DNA from: Alkalibacterium pelagium
GTDB taxonomy: Bacteria > Bacillota > Bacilli > Lactobacillales > Carnobacteriaceae_A
Length of the DNA: 64,000 nucleotides
Reading direction: 5' to 3'
NCBI RefSeq assembly: GCF_900109325.1
Contig: NZ_FNZU01000014.1
Location: forward strand, 1 to 64,000
Within the stretch, counting starts at the first letter, position 1; each line of letters opens with the position of its first letter. Shown here one piece after another: positions 8,928-20,838 of the stretch. Below the pieces are notes generated by a model. It was not told where the DNA came from. It did not search any database and saw only the letters and a list, made by a program, of their open reading frames with translations. Position numbers and translations under genes: made by a program.

Positions 8928-9731
8928 ATGAAAGTATTATTCATAGGAGATATTGTAGGGGCACTTGGTGTAGATATGGTCAGAGAGTGGCTTCCTCGGT
9001 TAAAAGATAAGTATAAGCCTCAGGCAACGATTGCCAATGGTGAGAATGCAGCTTGGGGACGAGGGATCACTGAAAGAGATTATAAAAAGCTTCTGCAGGC
9101 AGGGGTCGATTTGGTCACTATGGGAAACCATACCTGGGATCAGAGAGAAATCTTTGACTTTATTGACAGGGAAAAAAAGCTGATTCGTCCAGCTAATTAT
9201 CCTGATAATGATGTTACGCCTGGTAAGGGACTGGCCTATATCAAAATCAATCAGCAGACTCTGGCAGTGATCAACCTGCACGGCCGAACGTTCATGGCTG
9301 ATTTAGAAGATCCATTCCGTATCGGACGGGCTCTTGTTGAAGAAGCAAAAAAAATCACCCCTCACATCCTTATCGATTTCCATGCAGAAGCAACTAGTGA
9401 AAAAGAAGCAATGGGCTGGTTCATGGATGGAGAGGTCTCTGCAGTTCTTGGCACACATACGCATGTGCAGACCAATGATACGAGAATTTTATCCCAAGGC
9501 ACGGCTTATCAGACCGATGTCGGAATGACAGGCTTCTATGATGGTGTCCTGGGGATGAAAAAAGAGTCGATTCTTCAGAAATTTACTACTCAGATGCCTA
9601 ACCGGTTTGACGTGCCGGAAACGGGTCGGACGCGATTGAATGGCTGTTACCTGGAGATAGACAATACCAGTGGAAAAGCTGTTGATATCAAGCCTATCCG
9701 TATTGATGAAGATAATCCGTTCTTCGGTTGA
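8928..9731 (+). CDS. ymdB: YmdB family metallophosphoesterase
   Basis: 267 residues. The family hydrolyses 2',3'-cyclic nucleotides, and in Bacillus it influences biofilm versus motility decisions. Metal-binding motifs in order are GDIVG (near 7), ANGENAA (near 37), MGNHTWD (near 65), DFHAEATSEK (near 148) and GTHTHVQTND (near 174). The ribosome site GAGGA is about five bases before the ATG. It lies between rny and mutS. Confidence 0.95.
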   Translation: MKVLFIGDIVGALGVDMVREWLPRLKDKYKPQATIANGENAAWGRGITERDYKKLLQAGVDLVTMGNHTWDQREIFDFIDREKKLIRPANYPDNDVTPGKGLAYIKINQQTLAVINLHGRTFMADLEDPFRIGRALVEEAKKITPHILIDFHAEATSEKEAMGWFMDGEVSAVLGTHTHVQTNDTRILSQGTAYQTDVGMTGFYDGVLGMKKESILQKFTTQMPNRFDVPETGRTRLNGCYLEIDNTSGKAVDIKPIRIDEDNPFFG

Positions 9732-9764
9732 CCAATTGAACGATAGAAATTAGAAAGAGTGAGC

Positions 9765-12365
9765 ATGATGCCCCAGAAAACTAAGCATACTCCTATGATG
9801 GAGCAGTACTTATCAATAAAAAAACAGTATCCATATGCCTTTCTGTTTTATCGTCTAGGCGATTTCTATGAATTGTTCTTTGATGATGCGGTAAAGGTTG
9901 CCCGGCTGCTTGAGCTGACCTTGACAAGTAGAAATAAGAATGCGGAAGAGCAGATCCCCATGTGTGGGGTGCCTCATCACTCTGCCAAGGGATATATTGA
10001 TACCTTAATAGAAATGGGCTACAAAGTGGCGATATGCGAACAGGTGGAGGACCCGAAACAGGCCAAGGGAATGGTCAAAAGGGAAGTTGTCCAGGTTGTC
10101 ACACCAGGGACGGTCATGCAGTCCAAGACAGTCGAGGCCAAAGAGAACAACTATATAGCAGCTGTGGCTTCTCTGCACCCCCACATCGGTCTGTCCTACG
10201 CTGATCTGACTACTGGTGAAATCAAAGTGACTGAAGTGGAGTCCCTTCAGGAGGCAGTGAATGAACTGGTGTCGATTCAGTGTAAGGAAGTGATCATTGA
10301 AGCTGGAGAATTTCTGGACCTGCAGGAAACGCTCGCTCAGCACTACAATATGTCTGTCTCGCATCCTTCTTCAGATGATCATCAGCACCCATTATCCAGT
10401 CTGACTGAATCGATTCAGGACCGCTCGCTTATCAGAGTCATTGATCTGCTGTTGGCTTACTTGTCAGAAACACAGATGAGGAGTCTGGACCACCTTCAGG
10501 AAGTTCAGTTTTATGAAACAAGAAATTTCCTGTTGTATGGACAGGATGCCAGAAGAAACCTTGAGCTGACTACATCCTTGAGAGACGGATCAAAAAAGGG
10601 TACCTTGCTTTGGCTGATGGATGAGACCCAGACAGCTATGGGAGGACGCATGCTGAGATCCTGGCTTGAAAAGCCGCTGATAAGGAAAAAGCAGATCGAG
10701 GAGCGGCTGGACAAAGTAGAAGGTCTTCTCAATCACTTTTTTGAGCGGAATGACTTGGTCGAGGTTCTCAAGAACATCTATGATTTAGAGAGATTGGCAG
10801 GAAGAGTAGCTTTTGGGACAGTCAATGCCAGAGATCTGATCCAACTCAAGCAGTCTCTTGATCAGATTCCTCATGTAACAGATATCATTGACAGGCTCAA
10901 TGCAGAAAAGATCTGGGACAGTTATTTAAATCAGCTGGATCCGATCAATGACGTGCGGGATCTGATCGAGCAGGCTATCGATGAAGATCCCCCGATATCA
11001 GTTACTGATGGAGAGATAATCAGAAGAGGTTACCACGAACAGCTTGACAAATATAAGGAAGCTATGACTAACGGTAAACGCTGGATGGCAGAACTCGAAC
11101 AGCAAGAAAGAGAAGCTACTGGCATAAAGAATCTGAAAATAGGCTTCAACAAAGTGTTTGGGTATTATATAGAAGTGTCTAAAGGCAATGTAAGTAAACT
11201 GCAAGAAGGACGTTATGAAAGAAAGCAGACCCTGACAAATGCTGAAAGATACAGCACACCAGAACTCAAAGAGAAAGAAGCACTGATCCTTGAAGCAGAG
11301 GAAAAGTCAAAAAATCTCGAGTATGACTTGTTTGTCGGTGTCCGTCAGATGGTCAAAGAAGAGATAGACAGGTTGCAGAAGCTGGCTCGTGCTGTTGCAG
11401 AAATTGATGTGCTTCAGAGTTTTGCTGCCGTCAGCGAGGAATACAACTATGTAAGACCAAAGTTTTCAGTTGATTCGCAGGATATCCATATTAAAAACGG
11501 CAGACACCCTGTAGTGGAAAAAGTCATGGGGGAACAGTCATATGTGCCAAATGATGTAGATCTGACTAAGGAGACATCCGTTCTTCTGATTACTGGACCG
11601 AATATGTCAGGTAAAAGCACGTTTATGAGGCAGCTGGCACTCAGTGTCATTATGGCTCAGATGGGCTGCTTTGTACCGGCAGAAAGTGCTTCTCTGCCTG
11701 TGTTCGACCGCCTGTTTACTCGTATAGGGGCGATGGATGACCTGATCGGTGGCCAGAGTACCTTCATGGTCGAAATGAACGAAACGAATCAGGCTCTCCA
11801 GCACGCTACAGAAAACAGTCTGCTTCTGTTCGACGAGATCGGTCGGGGGACTGCCACCTATGATGGCATGGCACTTGCGGAAGCCATCATTGAATATGTA
11901 CATGATAAAATCAGAGCGAAAACATTGTTTTCAACCCACTATCATGAGCTGACAGTCCTGGAAGAAAGGCTTCAGGGACTGAAAAATGTACATGTTGGAG
12001 CAGTTGAAGAAGAAGGAAACCTTGTCTTTCTTCACAAAATGATGGAAGGCCCGGCGGATAAAAGCTATGGGGTTCAGGTGGCCAGATTAGCCGGCTTACC
12101 GGACTCTCTTCTTGACCGGGCTGGACATATTCTGTCTGATCTGGAACAGAAGGAAGACCATCTATTCGAGGATAAAGATGAGCAGTCTGTTTCAGTGAAA
12201 GAAATCAGTCAGATGAAGCAGGAGCAGCTGAACCTCTTTGATGATCTGACGACTAACGAAAAAGATGTGATTTCAGCACTGCAGAAAGTGAATGTACTCA
12301 ATACGACCCCGATTGAAGCATTGCAGCTTTTAAGCCAGCTGCAGGACAAAATTGAAAACAGATGA
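9765..12365 (+). CDS. mutS: DNA mismatch repair protein MutS
   Basis: About 866 residues. MutS is the mismatch-recognition ATPase. The N-terminal GDFYELF contains the Phe-x-Glu wedge that contacts the mismatch. The ATPase Walker [10 protein letters not shown] is near residue 610, followed by [12 protein letters not shown] and STHYHEL. An in-frame GTG lies six bases earlier, but AAAGAG at 9754-9759 is better placed for the ATG at 9765 (or 9768). The stop overlaps the mutL start (ATGA), which implies translational coupling. Confidence 0.98.
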   Translation: MMPQKTKHTPMMEQYLSIKKQYPYAFLFYRLGDFYELFFDDAVKVARLLELTLTSRNKNAEEQIPMCGVPHHSAKGYIDTLIEMGYKVAICEQVEDPKQAKGMVKREVVQVVTPGTVMQSKTVEAKENNYIAAVASLHPHIGLSYADLTTGEIKVTEVESLQEAVNELVSIQCKEVIIEAGEFLDLQETLAQHYNMSVSHPSSDDHQHPLSSLTESIQDRSLIRVIDLLLAYLSETQMRSLDHLQEVQFYETRNFLLYGQDARRNLELTTSLRDGSKKGTLLWLMDETQTAMGGRMLRSWLEKPLIRKKQIEERLDKVEGLLNHFFERNDLVEVLKNIYDLERLAGRVAFGTVNARDLIQLKQSLDQIPHVTDIIDRLNAEKIWDSYLNQLDPINDVRDLIEQAIDEDPPISVTDGEIIRRGYHEQLDKYKEAMTNGKRWMAELEQQEREATGIKNLKIGFNKVFGYYIEVSKGNVSKLQEGRYERKQTLTNAERYSTPELKEKEALILEAEEKSKNLEYDLFVGVRQMVKEEIDRLQKLARAVAEIDVLQSFAAVSEEYNYVRPKFSVDSQDIHIKNGRHPVVEKVMGEQSYVPNDVDLTKETSVLLITGPNMSGKSTFMRQLALSVIMAQMGCFVPAESASLPVFDRLFTRIGAMDDLIGGQSTFMVEMNETNQALQHATENSLLLFDEIGRGTATYDGMALAEAIIEYVHDKIRAKTLFSTHYHELTVLEERLQGLKNVHVGAVEEEGNLVFLHKMMEGPADKSYGVQVARLAGLPDSLLDRAGHILSDLEQKEDHLFEDKDEQSVSVKEISQMKQEQLNLFDDLTTNEKDVISALQKVNVLNTTPIEALQLLSQLQDKIENR

Positions 12366-14299
12366 GTGAAAGGCTGAGTGACCAAATGACTCCAAAAATC
12401 CAAATCATGTCGTCCACCCTGGCCAATCAGATAGCAGCGGGGGAAGTGATCGAACGTCCTGCTTCGGTGGTGAAGGAACTGGTGGAAAATGCCATCGATG
12501 CAGGCAGTTCGAAGATCGAAGTGTTTGTCGAAGAAGCCGGATTGAACCGAATACAAGTAATCGACAACGGTGAGGGTATCGCTTCTGAAGAAGTGCTTTC
12601 TGCATTTGAGCGCCATGCAACGAGTAAGCTGATTTCCAATGACGACTTGTTCCGCATCAGAACACTTGGTTTCAGAGGAGAGGCACTTCCAAGTATCGCC
12701 TCTGTATCCAAAGTTACTGTAGAAACAGCACAAAGCAATAAACCCGGCAGACGACTGGTTCTGGAAGGGGGAGAAGTGGTCGAGGATTCTGCAGCTAAGT
12801 CAAGGCAGGGGCTGTCAGTAACCGTAGATGAACTGTTTTATAATACACCGGCCCGACTAAAGTATGTAAGGACTTTGAAGACGGAACTGTCACACATCAC
12901 TGATGCAATCAACCGGTTTGCCCTTGCGCACCCTGAGATAGCTTTCAAGCTCGTATCAGACGGATCTGTCATGATCCGGACTTCCGGAAATAAAGAGCAG
13001 ATACAGGCAATCGCGGGGGTATATGGAGTCGACACAGCCCGTAAAATGAAGAACATAAGTAAAGAGTCATTTGATTTTAACCTGGACGGGTTCATTTCTC
13101 TTCCTGAAGTGACAAGAGCAAGCAACAATTACATCACTTTGATCGTGAATGGGCGAGTGATAAAAAACTATGCCTTGAATAAGGCTATTGTTGAAGGTTA
13201 CGGATCGACATTGATGGTTGGACGTTACCCTGTTGCGGTAATCAAAATCACAATGGATCCGCTGCTGCTGGATGTAAATGTGCATCCGACTAAACAGCAG
13301 GTCCGCATCAGTAACGAACGGGAACTGGGACAGCTGATCTGCCAGACAATTAAGGAGCGGTTAAGTCAGGAAAACCGGATCCCTAATGCGCTGGAAAATG
13401 TGTATAAGCCGCAGAGTAGAAAACAGACAGACAAGATGGTCAAGCCCGAACAAACACGCTTTCAGTTCGACCGGAGATCATCTGATACTTTTTCAGATGA
13501 ATCATCAGAACGACTTCTGGAGGATGACCAGCGTTTTACTATGAGAGAAGACGTTGGACTAAGCAAGGCTGAAAACTGGAATGAAGAAGCAGAAGATTCT
13601 AACTTCAAAGAGCACAGACAGCCAAGCGCTACAGCTGGCCTCGAAACGCATGAAGAACCCGTTGTCAGAACGGCTATGAAAATAGATTCTATCAGCCAGA
13701 CACACTCCCCATTTCCTGAACTTGAGTATATTGGACAGATGCACGGAACTTATTTATTTGCTCAAAATGAAAAAGGGTTGTATATTATAGACCAGCATGC
13801 TGCTCAGGAAAGGATCAAGTATGAGTACTATAAGGCGACGATATCCGAACATGGTACGGACTTGCAGGAACTGCTGGTCCCGCTTGTTCTTGAATATCCT
13901 GCCGATGAAGCACTCGTAATCAGAGACAATCTGGACAAACTAAAAGAAGCATCCATCAATCTGGAAGATTTTGGTCAGAACAGCTTTGTCATAAGAAACC
14001 ATCCGAGCTGGATGATTGCCGGACAGGTAGAAGAGACGATCAAGGAAATGATCGACTTTTTCCTAGCACATAAAAGCCTGACTGTTGCCAAGTTCAGGGA
14101 AGCGACGGCCATCATGATGAGCTGTAAGCGGTCGATCAAAGCCAATCATTACCTTTCGCCACAAGAAGGGATGCAGCTGCTGGTAGATTTGAAACGCACC
14201 CAGAATCCTTACAATTGTCCGCATGGCAGGCCGGTACTGGTCAGCTTTACGACAAATGACATGGAAAAGATGTTCAAACGGATTCAGGACCCTCACTAA
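12362..14299 (+). CDS. mutL: DNA mismatch repair protein MutL (with endonuclease motif)
   Basis: 645 residues. The N-terminal GHKL ATPase has the ENAIDAG, DNGEGI and GFRGEAL motifs. A variable acidic linker spans about residues 350-450. The C-terminal dimerisation domain has the nickase motif [12 protein letters not shown] (pattern DQHA-x2-E-x4-E) and CPHGRP, so this is the latent-endonuclease type found in bacteria without MutH. The start overlaps the mutS stop by four bases. Confidence 0.98.
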   Translation: MSERLSDQMTPKIQIMSSTLANQIAAGEVIERPASVVKELVENAIDAGSSKIEVFVEEAGLNRIQVIDNGEGIASEEVLSAFERHATSKLISNDDLFRIRTLGFRGEALPSIASVSKVTVETAQSNKPGRRLVLEGGEVVEDSAAKSRQGLSVTVDELFYNTPARLKYVRTLKTELSHITDAINRFALAHPEIAFKLVSDGSVMIRTSGNKEQIQAIAGVYGVDTARKMKNISKESFDFNLDGFISLPEVTRASNNYITLIVNGRVIKNYALNKAIVEGYGSTLMVGRYPVAVIKITMDPLLLDVNVHPTKQQVRISNERELGQLICQTIKERLSQENRIPNALENVYKPQSRKQTDKMVKPEQTRFQFDRRSSDTFSDESSERLLEDDQRFTMREDVGLSKAENWNEEAEDSNFKEHRQPSATAGLETHEEPVVRTAMKIDSISQTHSPFPELEYIGQMHGTYLFAQNEKGLYIIDQHAAQERIKYEYYKATISEHGTDLQELLVPLVLEYPADEALVIRDNLDKLKEASINLEDFGQNSFVIRNHPSWMIAGQVEETIKEMIDFFLAHKSLTVAKFREATAIMMSCKRSIKANHYLSPQEGMQLLVDLKRTQNPYNCPHGRPVLVSFTTNDMEKMFKRIQDPH

Positions 14300-14316
14300 G
14301 GAAAGGAAGACGTCAC

Positions 14317-14745
14317 ATGGATAAAAAAGAACTGAAACAGAAACTCACGCCGATCCAGTATGAAGTTACGCAAAATAATGCAACGGAACGGCCTGGGACT
14401 GGAGAATATGACCAGTTTTTCGAAGATGGTATTTTCGTCGATGTAGTCAGTGGTGAACCACTGTTTTCGTCAAATGACAAATATGATGCAGGCTGCGGCT
14501 GGCCCTCATTTACTAAGCCGATAAAGAAACGTACAATAAAAGAGAAAAGAGATTCGACTTTCGGTATGGAACGAACAGAAGTCAGAAGCAGTGAAGCTGA
14601 TTCGCACCTCGGTCATGTCTTTACAGATGGACCACAGGATAAAGGCGGTTTGAGATACTGTATCAATTCGGCTGCCATGCGCTTTGTTCCAGTGGATAAG
14701 CTGGAGGAAGAAGGATACGGCGAGTATCTGGCGGAATTCAAATAA
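14317..14745 (+). CDS. msrB: Peptide-methionine (R)-S-oxide reductase
   Basis: 142 residues. MsrB repairs the R-epimer of methionine sulfoxide in proteins. The catalytic Cys115 lies in RYCINSAA. Cys60 in CGWPSF is the likely resolving residue, and the zinc-binding CxxC pairs of some MsrB proteins are absent, as in other Gram-positives. It starts 17 bases after mutL, with AAAGGAAGA upstream, so it is probably cotranscribed with mutSL. Confidence 0.96.
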   Translation: MDKKELKQKLTPIQYEVTQNNATERPGTGEYDQFFEDGIFVDVVSGEPLFSSNDKYDAGCGWPSFTKPIKKRTIKEKRDSTFGMERTEVRSSEADSHLGHVFTDGPQDKGGLRYCINSAAMRFVPVDKLEEEGYGEYLAEFK

Positions 14746-14761
14746 ACTAAATGATAAACTG

Positions 14762-14802
14762 AAACACCTGTTCTTAACTTGACTTAATGGACAGGTGTTT
14801 TT
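14762..14802 (+). terminator. Terminator of mutSL-msrB
   Basis: AAACACCTGT (14762-14771) pairs with ACAGGTGTTT (14791-14800), and the T-run continues. The ruvA promoter overlaps its right arm. Confidence 0.88.
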
Positions 14803-14812
14803 GTGTTATAAT
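14784..14812 (+). promoter_or_regulatory. Promoter of ruvAB-queA-tgt
   Basis: The extended -10 TGT-TATAAT (-10 at 14807-14812) has a weak -35 TTAATG (14784-14789) at 17 bases. It overlaps the preceding terminator hairpin. Confidence 0.6.
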
Positions 14813-14848
14813 AGTGAAGATTAACTAACGGTAAGTGAGGGTAATGAT

Positions 14849-15463
14849 ATGTTTGAATATATAAAAGGGACCGTAGCACATCTCTATCCTGGGTATATTG
14901 TGATCGACAATCAGGGAATCGGATATAAAATACTGATGGCGAATCCTTTCAGGTATACGGATCAGATCAGTCAGGAAACGCTGATTTATGTCTATCAGGA
15001 TGTTAAACAGGACAGTATGCAGCTATTTGGGTTCAAGACGATGCAGGAGAAAAATCTGTTTCTGAAGCTGATCAATGTGTCAGGAATCGGGCCGAAATCC
15101 GCTCTGGCCATTTTAGCTAATGATAATCATAAAGGATTCGTTCAGGCAATAGAAGACAACAATGTCACATTTCTGACTAAGTTCCCTGGTGTGGGCAAGA
15201 AGACTGCTCAGCAGATCGTTCTCGATTTGAAAGGGAAACTGTCTGAATTTGAAGGAACAGATGTGGAAGGCCTAGAAGGACAACAGGCCTTTGACATGCC
15301 TGAAGGATCGAACCAGTCCTTTGAAGAAGCTATCGAGGCGTTATTGGCACTGGGTTACACCAAGAAAGATGTAGCGAGAGTAAGAAAACAGTTTGATGAT
15401 CGGAAGAAGCTGAGTACGGATGCTTACATACGGGAAGCTCTGTCTTATCTGATGAAAAAATAG
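14849..15463 (+). CDS. ruvA: Holliday junction helicase subunit RuvA
   Basis: 204 residues. RuvA binds four-way junctions and loads RuvB. The N-terminal OB fold (MFEYIKGTVAHLYPGYIVI) is followed by two helix-hairpin-helix motifs (LINVSGIGPKSALAIL and LTKFPGVGKKTAQQIVLDL). A flexible linker leads to the C-terminal RuvB-contacting domain (ALLALGYTKKDV). It is the first gene of the ruvAB-queA-tgt run. Confidence 0.98.
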   Translation: MFEYIKGTVAHLYPGYIVIDNQGIGYKILMANPFRYTDQISQETLIYVYQDVKQDSMQLFGFKTMQEKNLFLKLINVSGIGPKSALAILANDNHKGFVQAIEDNNVTFLTKFPGVGKKTAQQIVLDLKGKLSEFEGTDVEGLEGQQAFDMPEGSNQSFEEAIEALLALGYTKKDVARVRKQFDDRKKLSTDAYIREALSYLMKK

Positions 15464-15486
15464 GCCAGTGAATAAAGGAGAACGTT

Positions 15487-16500
15487 ATGGAAGACAATCA
15501 ACATCTGACATCTGAACAGGTAATGGACTCGAAGGAACAGTCTTTGGAGCATACGCTCAGACCACAACGTCTGGCTCATTACCTCGGTCAGGAAAAAATA
15601 AAGAAGGAACTGTCGATATACATCGAAGCGGCGAAAAACAGGGAAGAAGCGCTGGATCATGTTCTTCTCTATGGCCCCCCAGGACTCGGAAAGACCACCA
15701 TGGCCATGGTGATTGCCAATGAAATGGGAGCAGAAATCAGGACAACCAGCGGCCCGGCAATTGAAAAGCCAGGTGATCTGGTGGCCCTGCTGAATGATCT
15801 GGAGCCAGGAGGGATCTTATTTATCGATGAGATTCACCGGATGCCGAGGATTGCAGAGGAAATGCTGTATTCCGCAATGGAAGACTTCTACGTGGATATC
15901 ATTATCGGCCAGGGAGAAACGGCTCATCCCGTCCATTTTCCCCTTCCCCCTTTCACATTGATCGGTGCAACGACTCGGGCCGGATCCCTGTCGGCACCTC
16001 TGAGAGACCGGTTCGGTATTCTGGCACATATGGAATACTATACCAAGGAAGAGCTGGAAAAAATTGTGCTTAGATCGGCATCTGTACTGCAGACGGATAT
16101 CGTGGAAGACGGGGCGCTGGAAATTGCCAGAAGGTCCAGAGGCACGCCCAGAATTGCCAATCGTCTGCTCAAGCGAGTAAGAGATTATGCACAAGTCAGA
16201 GGAGAAGGCATCGTCGATAAGGAGAATGCTGCTTCAGCTTTAGATCTGCTGAGTGTAGATCATAAGGGGCTGGACAGCGTCGATCACAAACTGCTCAAGA
16301 CCATGATCACTCTTTATAACGGCGGACCAGTAGGGCTGAATACTTTATCGGCCAATATCGGAGAAGAAATGATGACGATAGAAGATATGGTCGAACCTTT
16401 TCTGCTTAAAGAAGGCTTTATTCAAAGGACGTCTCGTGGAAGAATGGCTACTCAGAAGGCGTACGACCATTTCGACCTGATGCATCTGATGAAGAAGTAA
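15487..16500 (+). CDS. ruvB: Holliday junction helicase subunit RuvB
   Basis: 337 residues. RuvB is the AAA+ motor of branch migration. Walker A is GPPGLGKTT (near residue 59) and Walker B is ILFIDEIHR. Sensor I is [18 protein letters not shown], and a C-terminal winged helix follows. AAAGGAG lies before the ATG. The RIGHT-type N-terminal motif reads [16 protein letters not shown], normal for the family. Confidence 0.98.
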   Translation: MEDNQHLTSEQVMDSKEQSLEHTLRPQRLAHYLGQEKIKKELSIYIEAAKNREEALDHVLLYGPPGLGKTTMAMVIANEMGAEIRTTSGPAIEKPGDLVALLNDLEPGGILFIDEIHRMPRIAEEMLYSAMEDFYVDIIIGQGETAHPVHFPLPPFTLIGATTRAGSLSAPLRDRFGILAHMEYYTKEELEKIVLRSASVLQTDIVEDGALEIARRSRGTPRIANRLLKRVRDYAQVRGEGIVDKENAASALDLLSVDHKGLDSVDHKLLKTMITLYNGGPVGLNTLSANIGEEMMTIEDMVEPFLLKEGFIQRTSRGRMATQKAYDHFDLMHLMKK

Positions 16501-16520
16501 ATCACAGAAGGAGAACACGC

Positions 16521-17561
16521 ATGACATTAACTACAAATGATTTTGATTTTGAATTGCCAGAAGAACTCATTGCCCAGACACCATTGAAAAACAGATCTTC
16601 CTCTAAAATGATGGTATTGAACAAGGAAACAGAATCTATTGAAGACAGGCAGTTTGAAAGTATTATAGATGAACTGAATCCGGGTGATGCGCTTGTAATG
16701 AACAACACACGGGTCCTTCCGGCCAGACTATACGGAGAAAAAGAAGACACAAAGGCTCACATGGAAGTTCTTCTGCTTAAGAACCTCGAGGGAGATAAGT
16801 GGGAAACCTTGATGAAGCCGGCTAAAAAAGCTAAGCCGGGAACAGTCATTACGTTCGGGGATGGACGTCTGAAAGCGACCGTTATCGAATCTCTGGAACA
16901 TGGTGGACGAATCGTAGAATTTTCTTATGATGGAATTTTCCTGGAAACACTGGAGTCACTTGGTGAAATGCCGCTTCCGCCGTATATCAAAGAACGTCTT
17001 GATGACAGCGAACGTTATCAGACCGTTTATGCGAAAGAAAATGGATCAGCTGCTGCACCGACAGCCGGTCTGCATTTCACGGAGGATATCCTTGAGAAAA
17101 TACAGGAAAAAGGAGTCAAGCTCGTTTTCCTGACGCTTCATGTGGGATTAGGCACGTTCCGTCCGGTGAGTGTAGATAATATCGAAGAACATAAGATGCA
17201 TGAAGAGTTCTATCAGCTGTCAGAAGAATCTGCAGCCACTTTGAACAAGACAAGAGACGAAGGTGGGCGCATCATAGCTATCGGAACCACGTCAATCCGT
17301 ACACTGGAAACAATCGGTCAGGAATTTGACGGCAGATTCCAAGCAGCCAGTGGATGGACAGATATTTTCATAGCACCTGGCTATCAATTTAAAGCTGTGG
17401 ACGGATTTTTGACTAACTTCCATTTGCCTAAGTCGACGCTGATCATGCTGGTCAGTGCATTTCTCGGTAGAGATTTCGTATTAGAAGCATATAATCATGC
17501 TGTTCAGGAAAGATACCGTTTCTTCAGCTTTGGAGATGCGATGTTTGTAAAAAAGAGATAA
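16521..17561 (+). CDS. queA: S-adenosylmethionine:tRNA ribosyltransferase-isomerase
   Basis: 346 residues. QueA transfers the ribosyl part of SAM to preQ1 in tRNA to form epoxyqueuosine. The family motifs [34 protein letters not shown] and GTTSIRTLE are present. AGAAGGAGAA lies before the ATG. It is paired with tgt, the previous step of the same pathway. Confidence 0.98.
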   Translation: MTLTTNDFDFELPEELIAQTPLKNRSSSKMMVLNKETESIEDRQFESIIDELNPGDALVMNNTRVLPARLYGEKEDTKAHMEVLLLKNLEGDKWETLMKPAKKAKPGTVITFGDGRLKATVIESLEHGGRIVEFSYDGIFLETLESLGEMPLPPYIKERLDDSERYQTVYAKENGSAAAPTAGLHFTEDILEKIQEKGVKLVFLTLHVGLGTFRPVSVDNIEEHKMHEEFYQLSEESAATLNKTRDEGGRIIAIGTTSIRTLETIGQEFDGRFQAASGWTDIFIAPGYQFKAVDGFLTNFHLPKSTLIMLVSAFLGRDFVLEAYNHAVQERYRFFSFGDAMFVKKR

Positions 17562-17575
17562 AAGAGTAGGAGTAA

Positions 17576-18732
<1,157 letters not shown>

Positions 18733-18851
18733 AATGAGACTAGTAATTTTCTCTGAAATTTGCTAAGGTATGTAATGAAACATTAATATCGTTCTCTTTG
18801 AAAACGAGATAATCAAGAATAAAACAGGAAATTAGACGGAGGAATGACTAT

Positions 18852-19184
18852 ATGGAATTAATTATTGGAATGCTGCCCTTTTTAGTACTGATGGGTATCA
18901 TGTACCTGCTGATGATCAGACCACAGCAGAAACGTGCAAAAGAGACTCAAAACATGCTCAGCTCATTAGGAAAAGGCGATTCGATCGTCACGATCGGTGG
19001 TCTGCACGGCATTGTAGATGAAGTGAATGAAACAAGCAACACAGTAGTAATCGACTGTGAAGGGATTTATCTGACCTTTGAACGTCGTGCTGTTGCACGA
19101 ATCGTCACTAAAGCATCTGCATCTGGAACACAGACTGAAGAACTGGGAACAAACACACCCGAAAAAACAGCAGACAGCGAGTAA
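18852..19184 (+). CDS. yajC: Preprotein translocase accessory subunit YajC
   Basis: 110 residues. YajC is a single-pass protein associated with the SecDF complex. A membrane helix at residues 3-20 is followed by MIRPQQKRAKE and LGKGDSIVTIGGLHGIVDEV, both family signatures. A short Thr/Glu tail ends the protein. GACGGAGGA lies upstream of the start. Its place after tgt is the usual one. Confidence 0.95.
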   Translation: MELIIGMLPFLVLMGIMYLLMIRPQQKRAKETQNMLSSLGKGDSIVTIGGLHGIVDEVNETSNTVVIDCEGIYLTFERRAVARIVTKASASGTQTEELGTNTPEKTADSE

Positions 19185-19235
19185 GGACTGAAGGAGTAGT
19201 TATACCCCTTTCGAATGAGTAAAGGAGGTAATCTC

Positions 19236-19514
19236 TTGCACTTTATAATAGATGATGATGATTTTGAGGTTTGGCTTAAAAGAAAGCTGATTGAATTCCG
19301 TCGTAACGGCTATGATGAGATCAGTTTGGAAGACTTGTGGGAGTACTGCACTGCATACAAGTGGAAGCACTACAGACCATCCAGGTATTATCAGAAAGTC
19401 GATGATATTCTGACGATCACATTGAATGACTATTTCAATTATGCTTCGCTAAAAGCTCAAGTGTATAATGTCTCTTCTCTGGATGATATGGAGCTTGATG
19501 ATTTATTAGGATAA
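19236..19514 (+). CDS. comN: Post-transcriptional regulator, ComN family
   Basis: 92 residues from the TTG at 19236. I chose this start because AGGAGGT (19223-19229) sits seven bases before it; an in-frame ATG at 19215 would place that site inside the coding region and has none of its own. The sequence has the family pattern KRKLIEFRRNGYDEISLEDLW, then KWKHY and DDILTITLNDYFNYAS. In Bacillus, ComN controls comE mRNA and localises with DivIVA. It follows yajC by about 50 bases, the common context. Confidence 0.85.
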   Translation: MHFIIDDDDFEVWLKRKLIEFRRNGYDEISLEDLWEYCTAYKWKHYRPSRYYQKVDDILTITLNDYFNYASLKAQVYNVSSLDDMELDDLLG

Positions 19515-19522
19515 ATTTGGAT

Positions 19523-19568
19523 AAAACAAGCAGGATGGTCGGTCTCATTCTGCTTGTTTTATTTTTTT
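19523..19568 (+). terminator. Terminator of the ruvA-comN run
   Basis: AAAACAAGCAG (19523-19533) pairs with CTGCTTGTTTT (19550-19560), followed by ATTTTTTT. Confidence 0.9.
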
Positions 19569-19665
19569 ACACTGTCGAATGTCATAATAGAGTTGATTTT
19601 ATAGTCGTTTGGCCATTTTATTTCTAGTATAATAACGTAAAAGACGGAGGAGTTTTGAAGGCGCT

Positions 19666-20838
19666 ATGAGATACGGACTGCTGCTTTTTGACGAACCTAA
19701 ACGGGATACGTCCAGAAAAATAATTCATATCGATATGGATGCCTTCTATGCTTCAGTAGAGGTTAGAGAAAATCCTTCCTTAGCGGGTAAGCCTGTTATT
19801 ATTGCCCGCCACCCTAAAGAAACGGGTGGGCGCGGTGTGGTGGCAACAGCAAGTTACGAAGCTCGGACCTACGGGATCCATTCAGCCATGAGTGCTCAGA
19901 AGGCTTACGAACTGTGCCCGAACGGTGTGTTCATAAGACCGAATTTTGAGCTTTACCGGGAAACGTCAAAACAAATGCATAACATTTTCAGACGGTATAC
20001 TGATAAAATTCAGCCACTCTCTCTCGATGAGGCCTACTTAGATGTCAGCACGAATTATATCGAGCAGAAAAGTGCGACCATCATTGCACAAGCCATCAGG
20101 CGGGATGTAGAAAAAGAATTGAGACTGACCTGCTCGGCTGGGGTGTCCTATAATAAATTTCTGTCGAAAATCGCTTCTGATTTTGATAAGCCCAACGGCA
20201 TCACAGTTATTCCACCTGAGAAGTCACATGAATTTTTAATGGCTCTGCCAATTGAAAAGTTTCATGGCGTAGGAGCCAAATCAGTAGAAAAAATGCATAG
20301 TCTGAATATTTACACTGGACAGGATTTGTATAAGAAAGATGAGCTGGACTTAGTCAGTCATTTTGGGAAAATGGGTCACTCACTTTATCGCAAGGTGAGA
20401 GGGATCGATGACAGTGAAGTGAAAAACGACAGGGAACCTAAGTCGATTGGAAAAGAATCGACGTTCTCTGAAGATCTGAAGACAGAAAATGATGTGATTA
20501 AGGCATTGAGAATTCTCTCACAGAAAGTCATGCACAACCTGAAAAGAAAACAGAAACACGGAAAAATCGTTGTGCTTAAAATAAGGTATGAAAATTTTGA
20601 TACGATAACGCGTCGACGCTCTTTTCCAGATTACATTAAAGGAGAAGAAGAACTTTTTCAGATTGCTTTATCCATCTGGGAAGAGGAAACGTCTGCTTTA
20701 GGAGTGAGACTACTAGGAATCACTGTGACCGGACTGGAGTCAGTGATCTTTGAAACGATTCCTCTGCCGTTATGGGAAAAGAAAGCTACCGAAAGGAAAC
20801 CTGATAGAGATGAAAACCAAACACGAACAGATCATTGA
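19666..20838 (+). CDS. dinB: DNA polymerase IV (Y family)
   Basis: 390 residues. DinB is an error-prone translesion polymerase. HIDMDAFYASVE holds the first catalytic Asp, and SLDEAYLDV holds the second Asp/Glu pair. The little-finger domain follows residue 240. A -10-like TATAAT lies near 19629, but no SOS box is visible. The 3' end overlaps the next gene by about 29 bases. A 15-residue N-terminal extension precedes the catalytic core. Confidence 0.96.
   Translation: MRYGLLLFDEPKRDTSRKIIHIDMDAFYASVEVRENPSLAGKPVIIARHPKETGGRGVVATASYEARTYGIHSAMSAQKAYELCPNGVFIRPNFELYRETSKQMHNIFRRYTDKIQPLSLDEAYLDVSTNYIEQKSATIIAQAIRRDVEKELRLTCSAGVSYNKFLSKIASDFDKPNGITVIPPEKSHEFLMALPIEKFHGVGAKSVEKMHSLNIYTGQDLYKKDELDLVSHFGKMGHSLYRKVRGIDDSEVKNDREPKSIGKESTFSEDLKTENDVIKALRILSQKVMHNLKRKQKHGKIVVLKIRYENFDTITRRRSFPDYIKGEEELFQIALSIWEEETSALGVRLLGITVTGLESVIFETIPLPLWEKKATERKPDRDENQTRTDH

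Noticed and set aside
12405-12738. Minus-strand frames within mutL
   Set aside because: They overlap the conserved ATPase region of mutL and have no family resemblance or ribosome site.
19565-19660. LexA box for dinB
   Set aside because: No GAAC-N4-GTTC match within one mismatch; CGAATGTCATAATAG fails in the right half.
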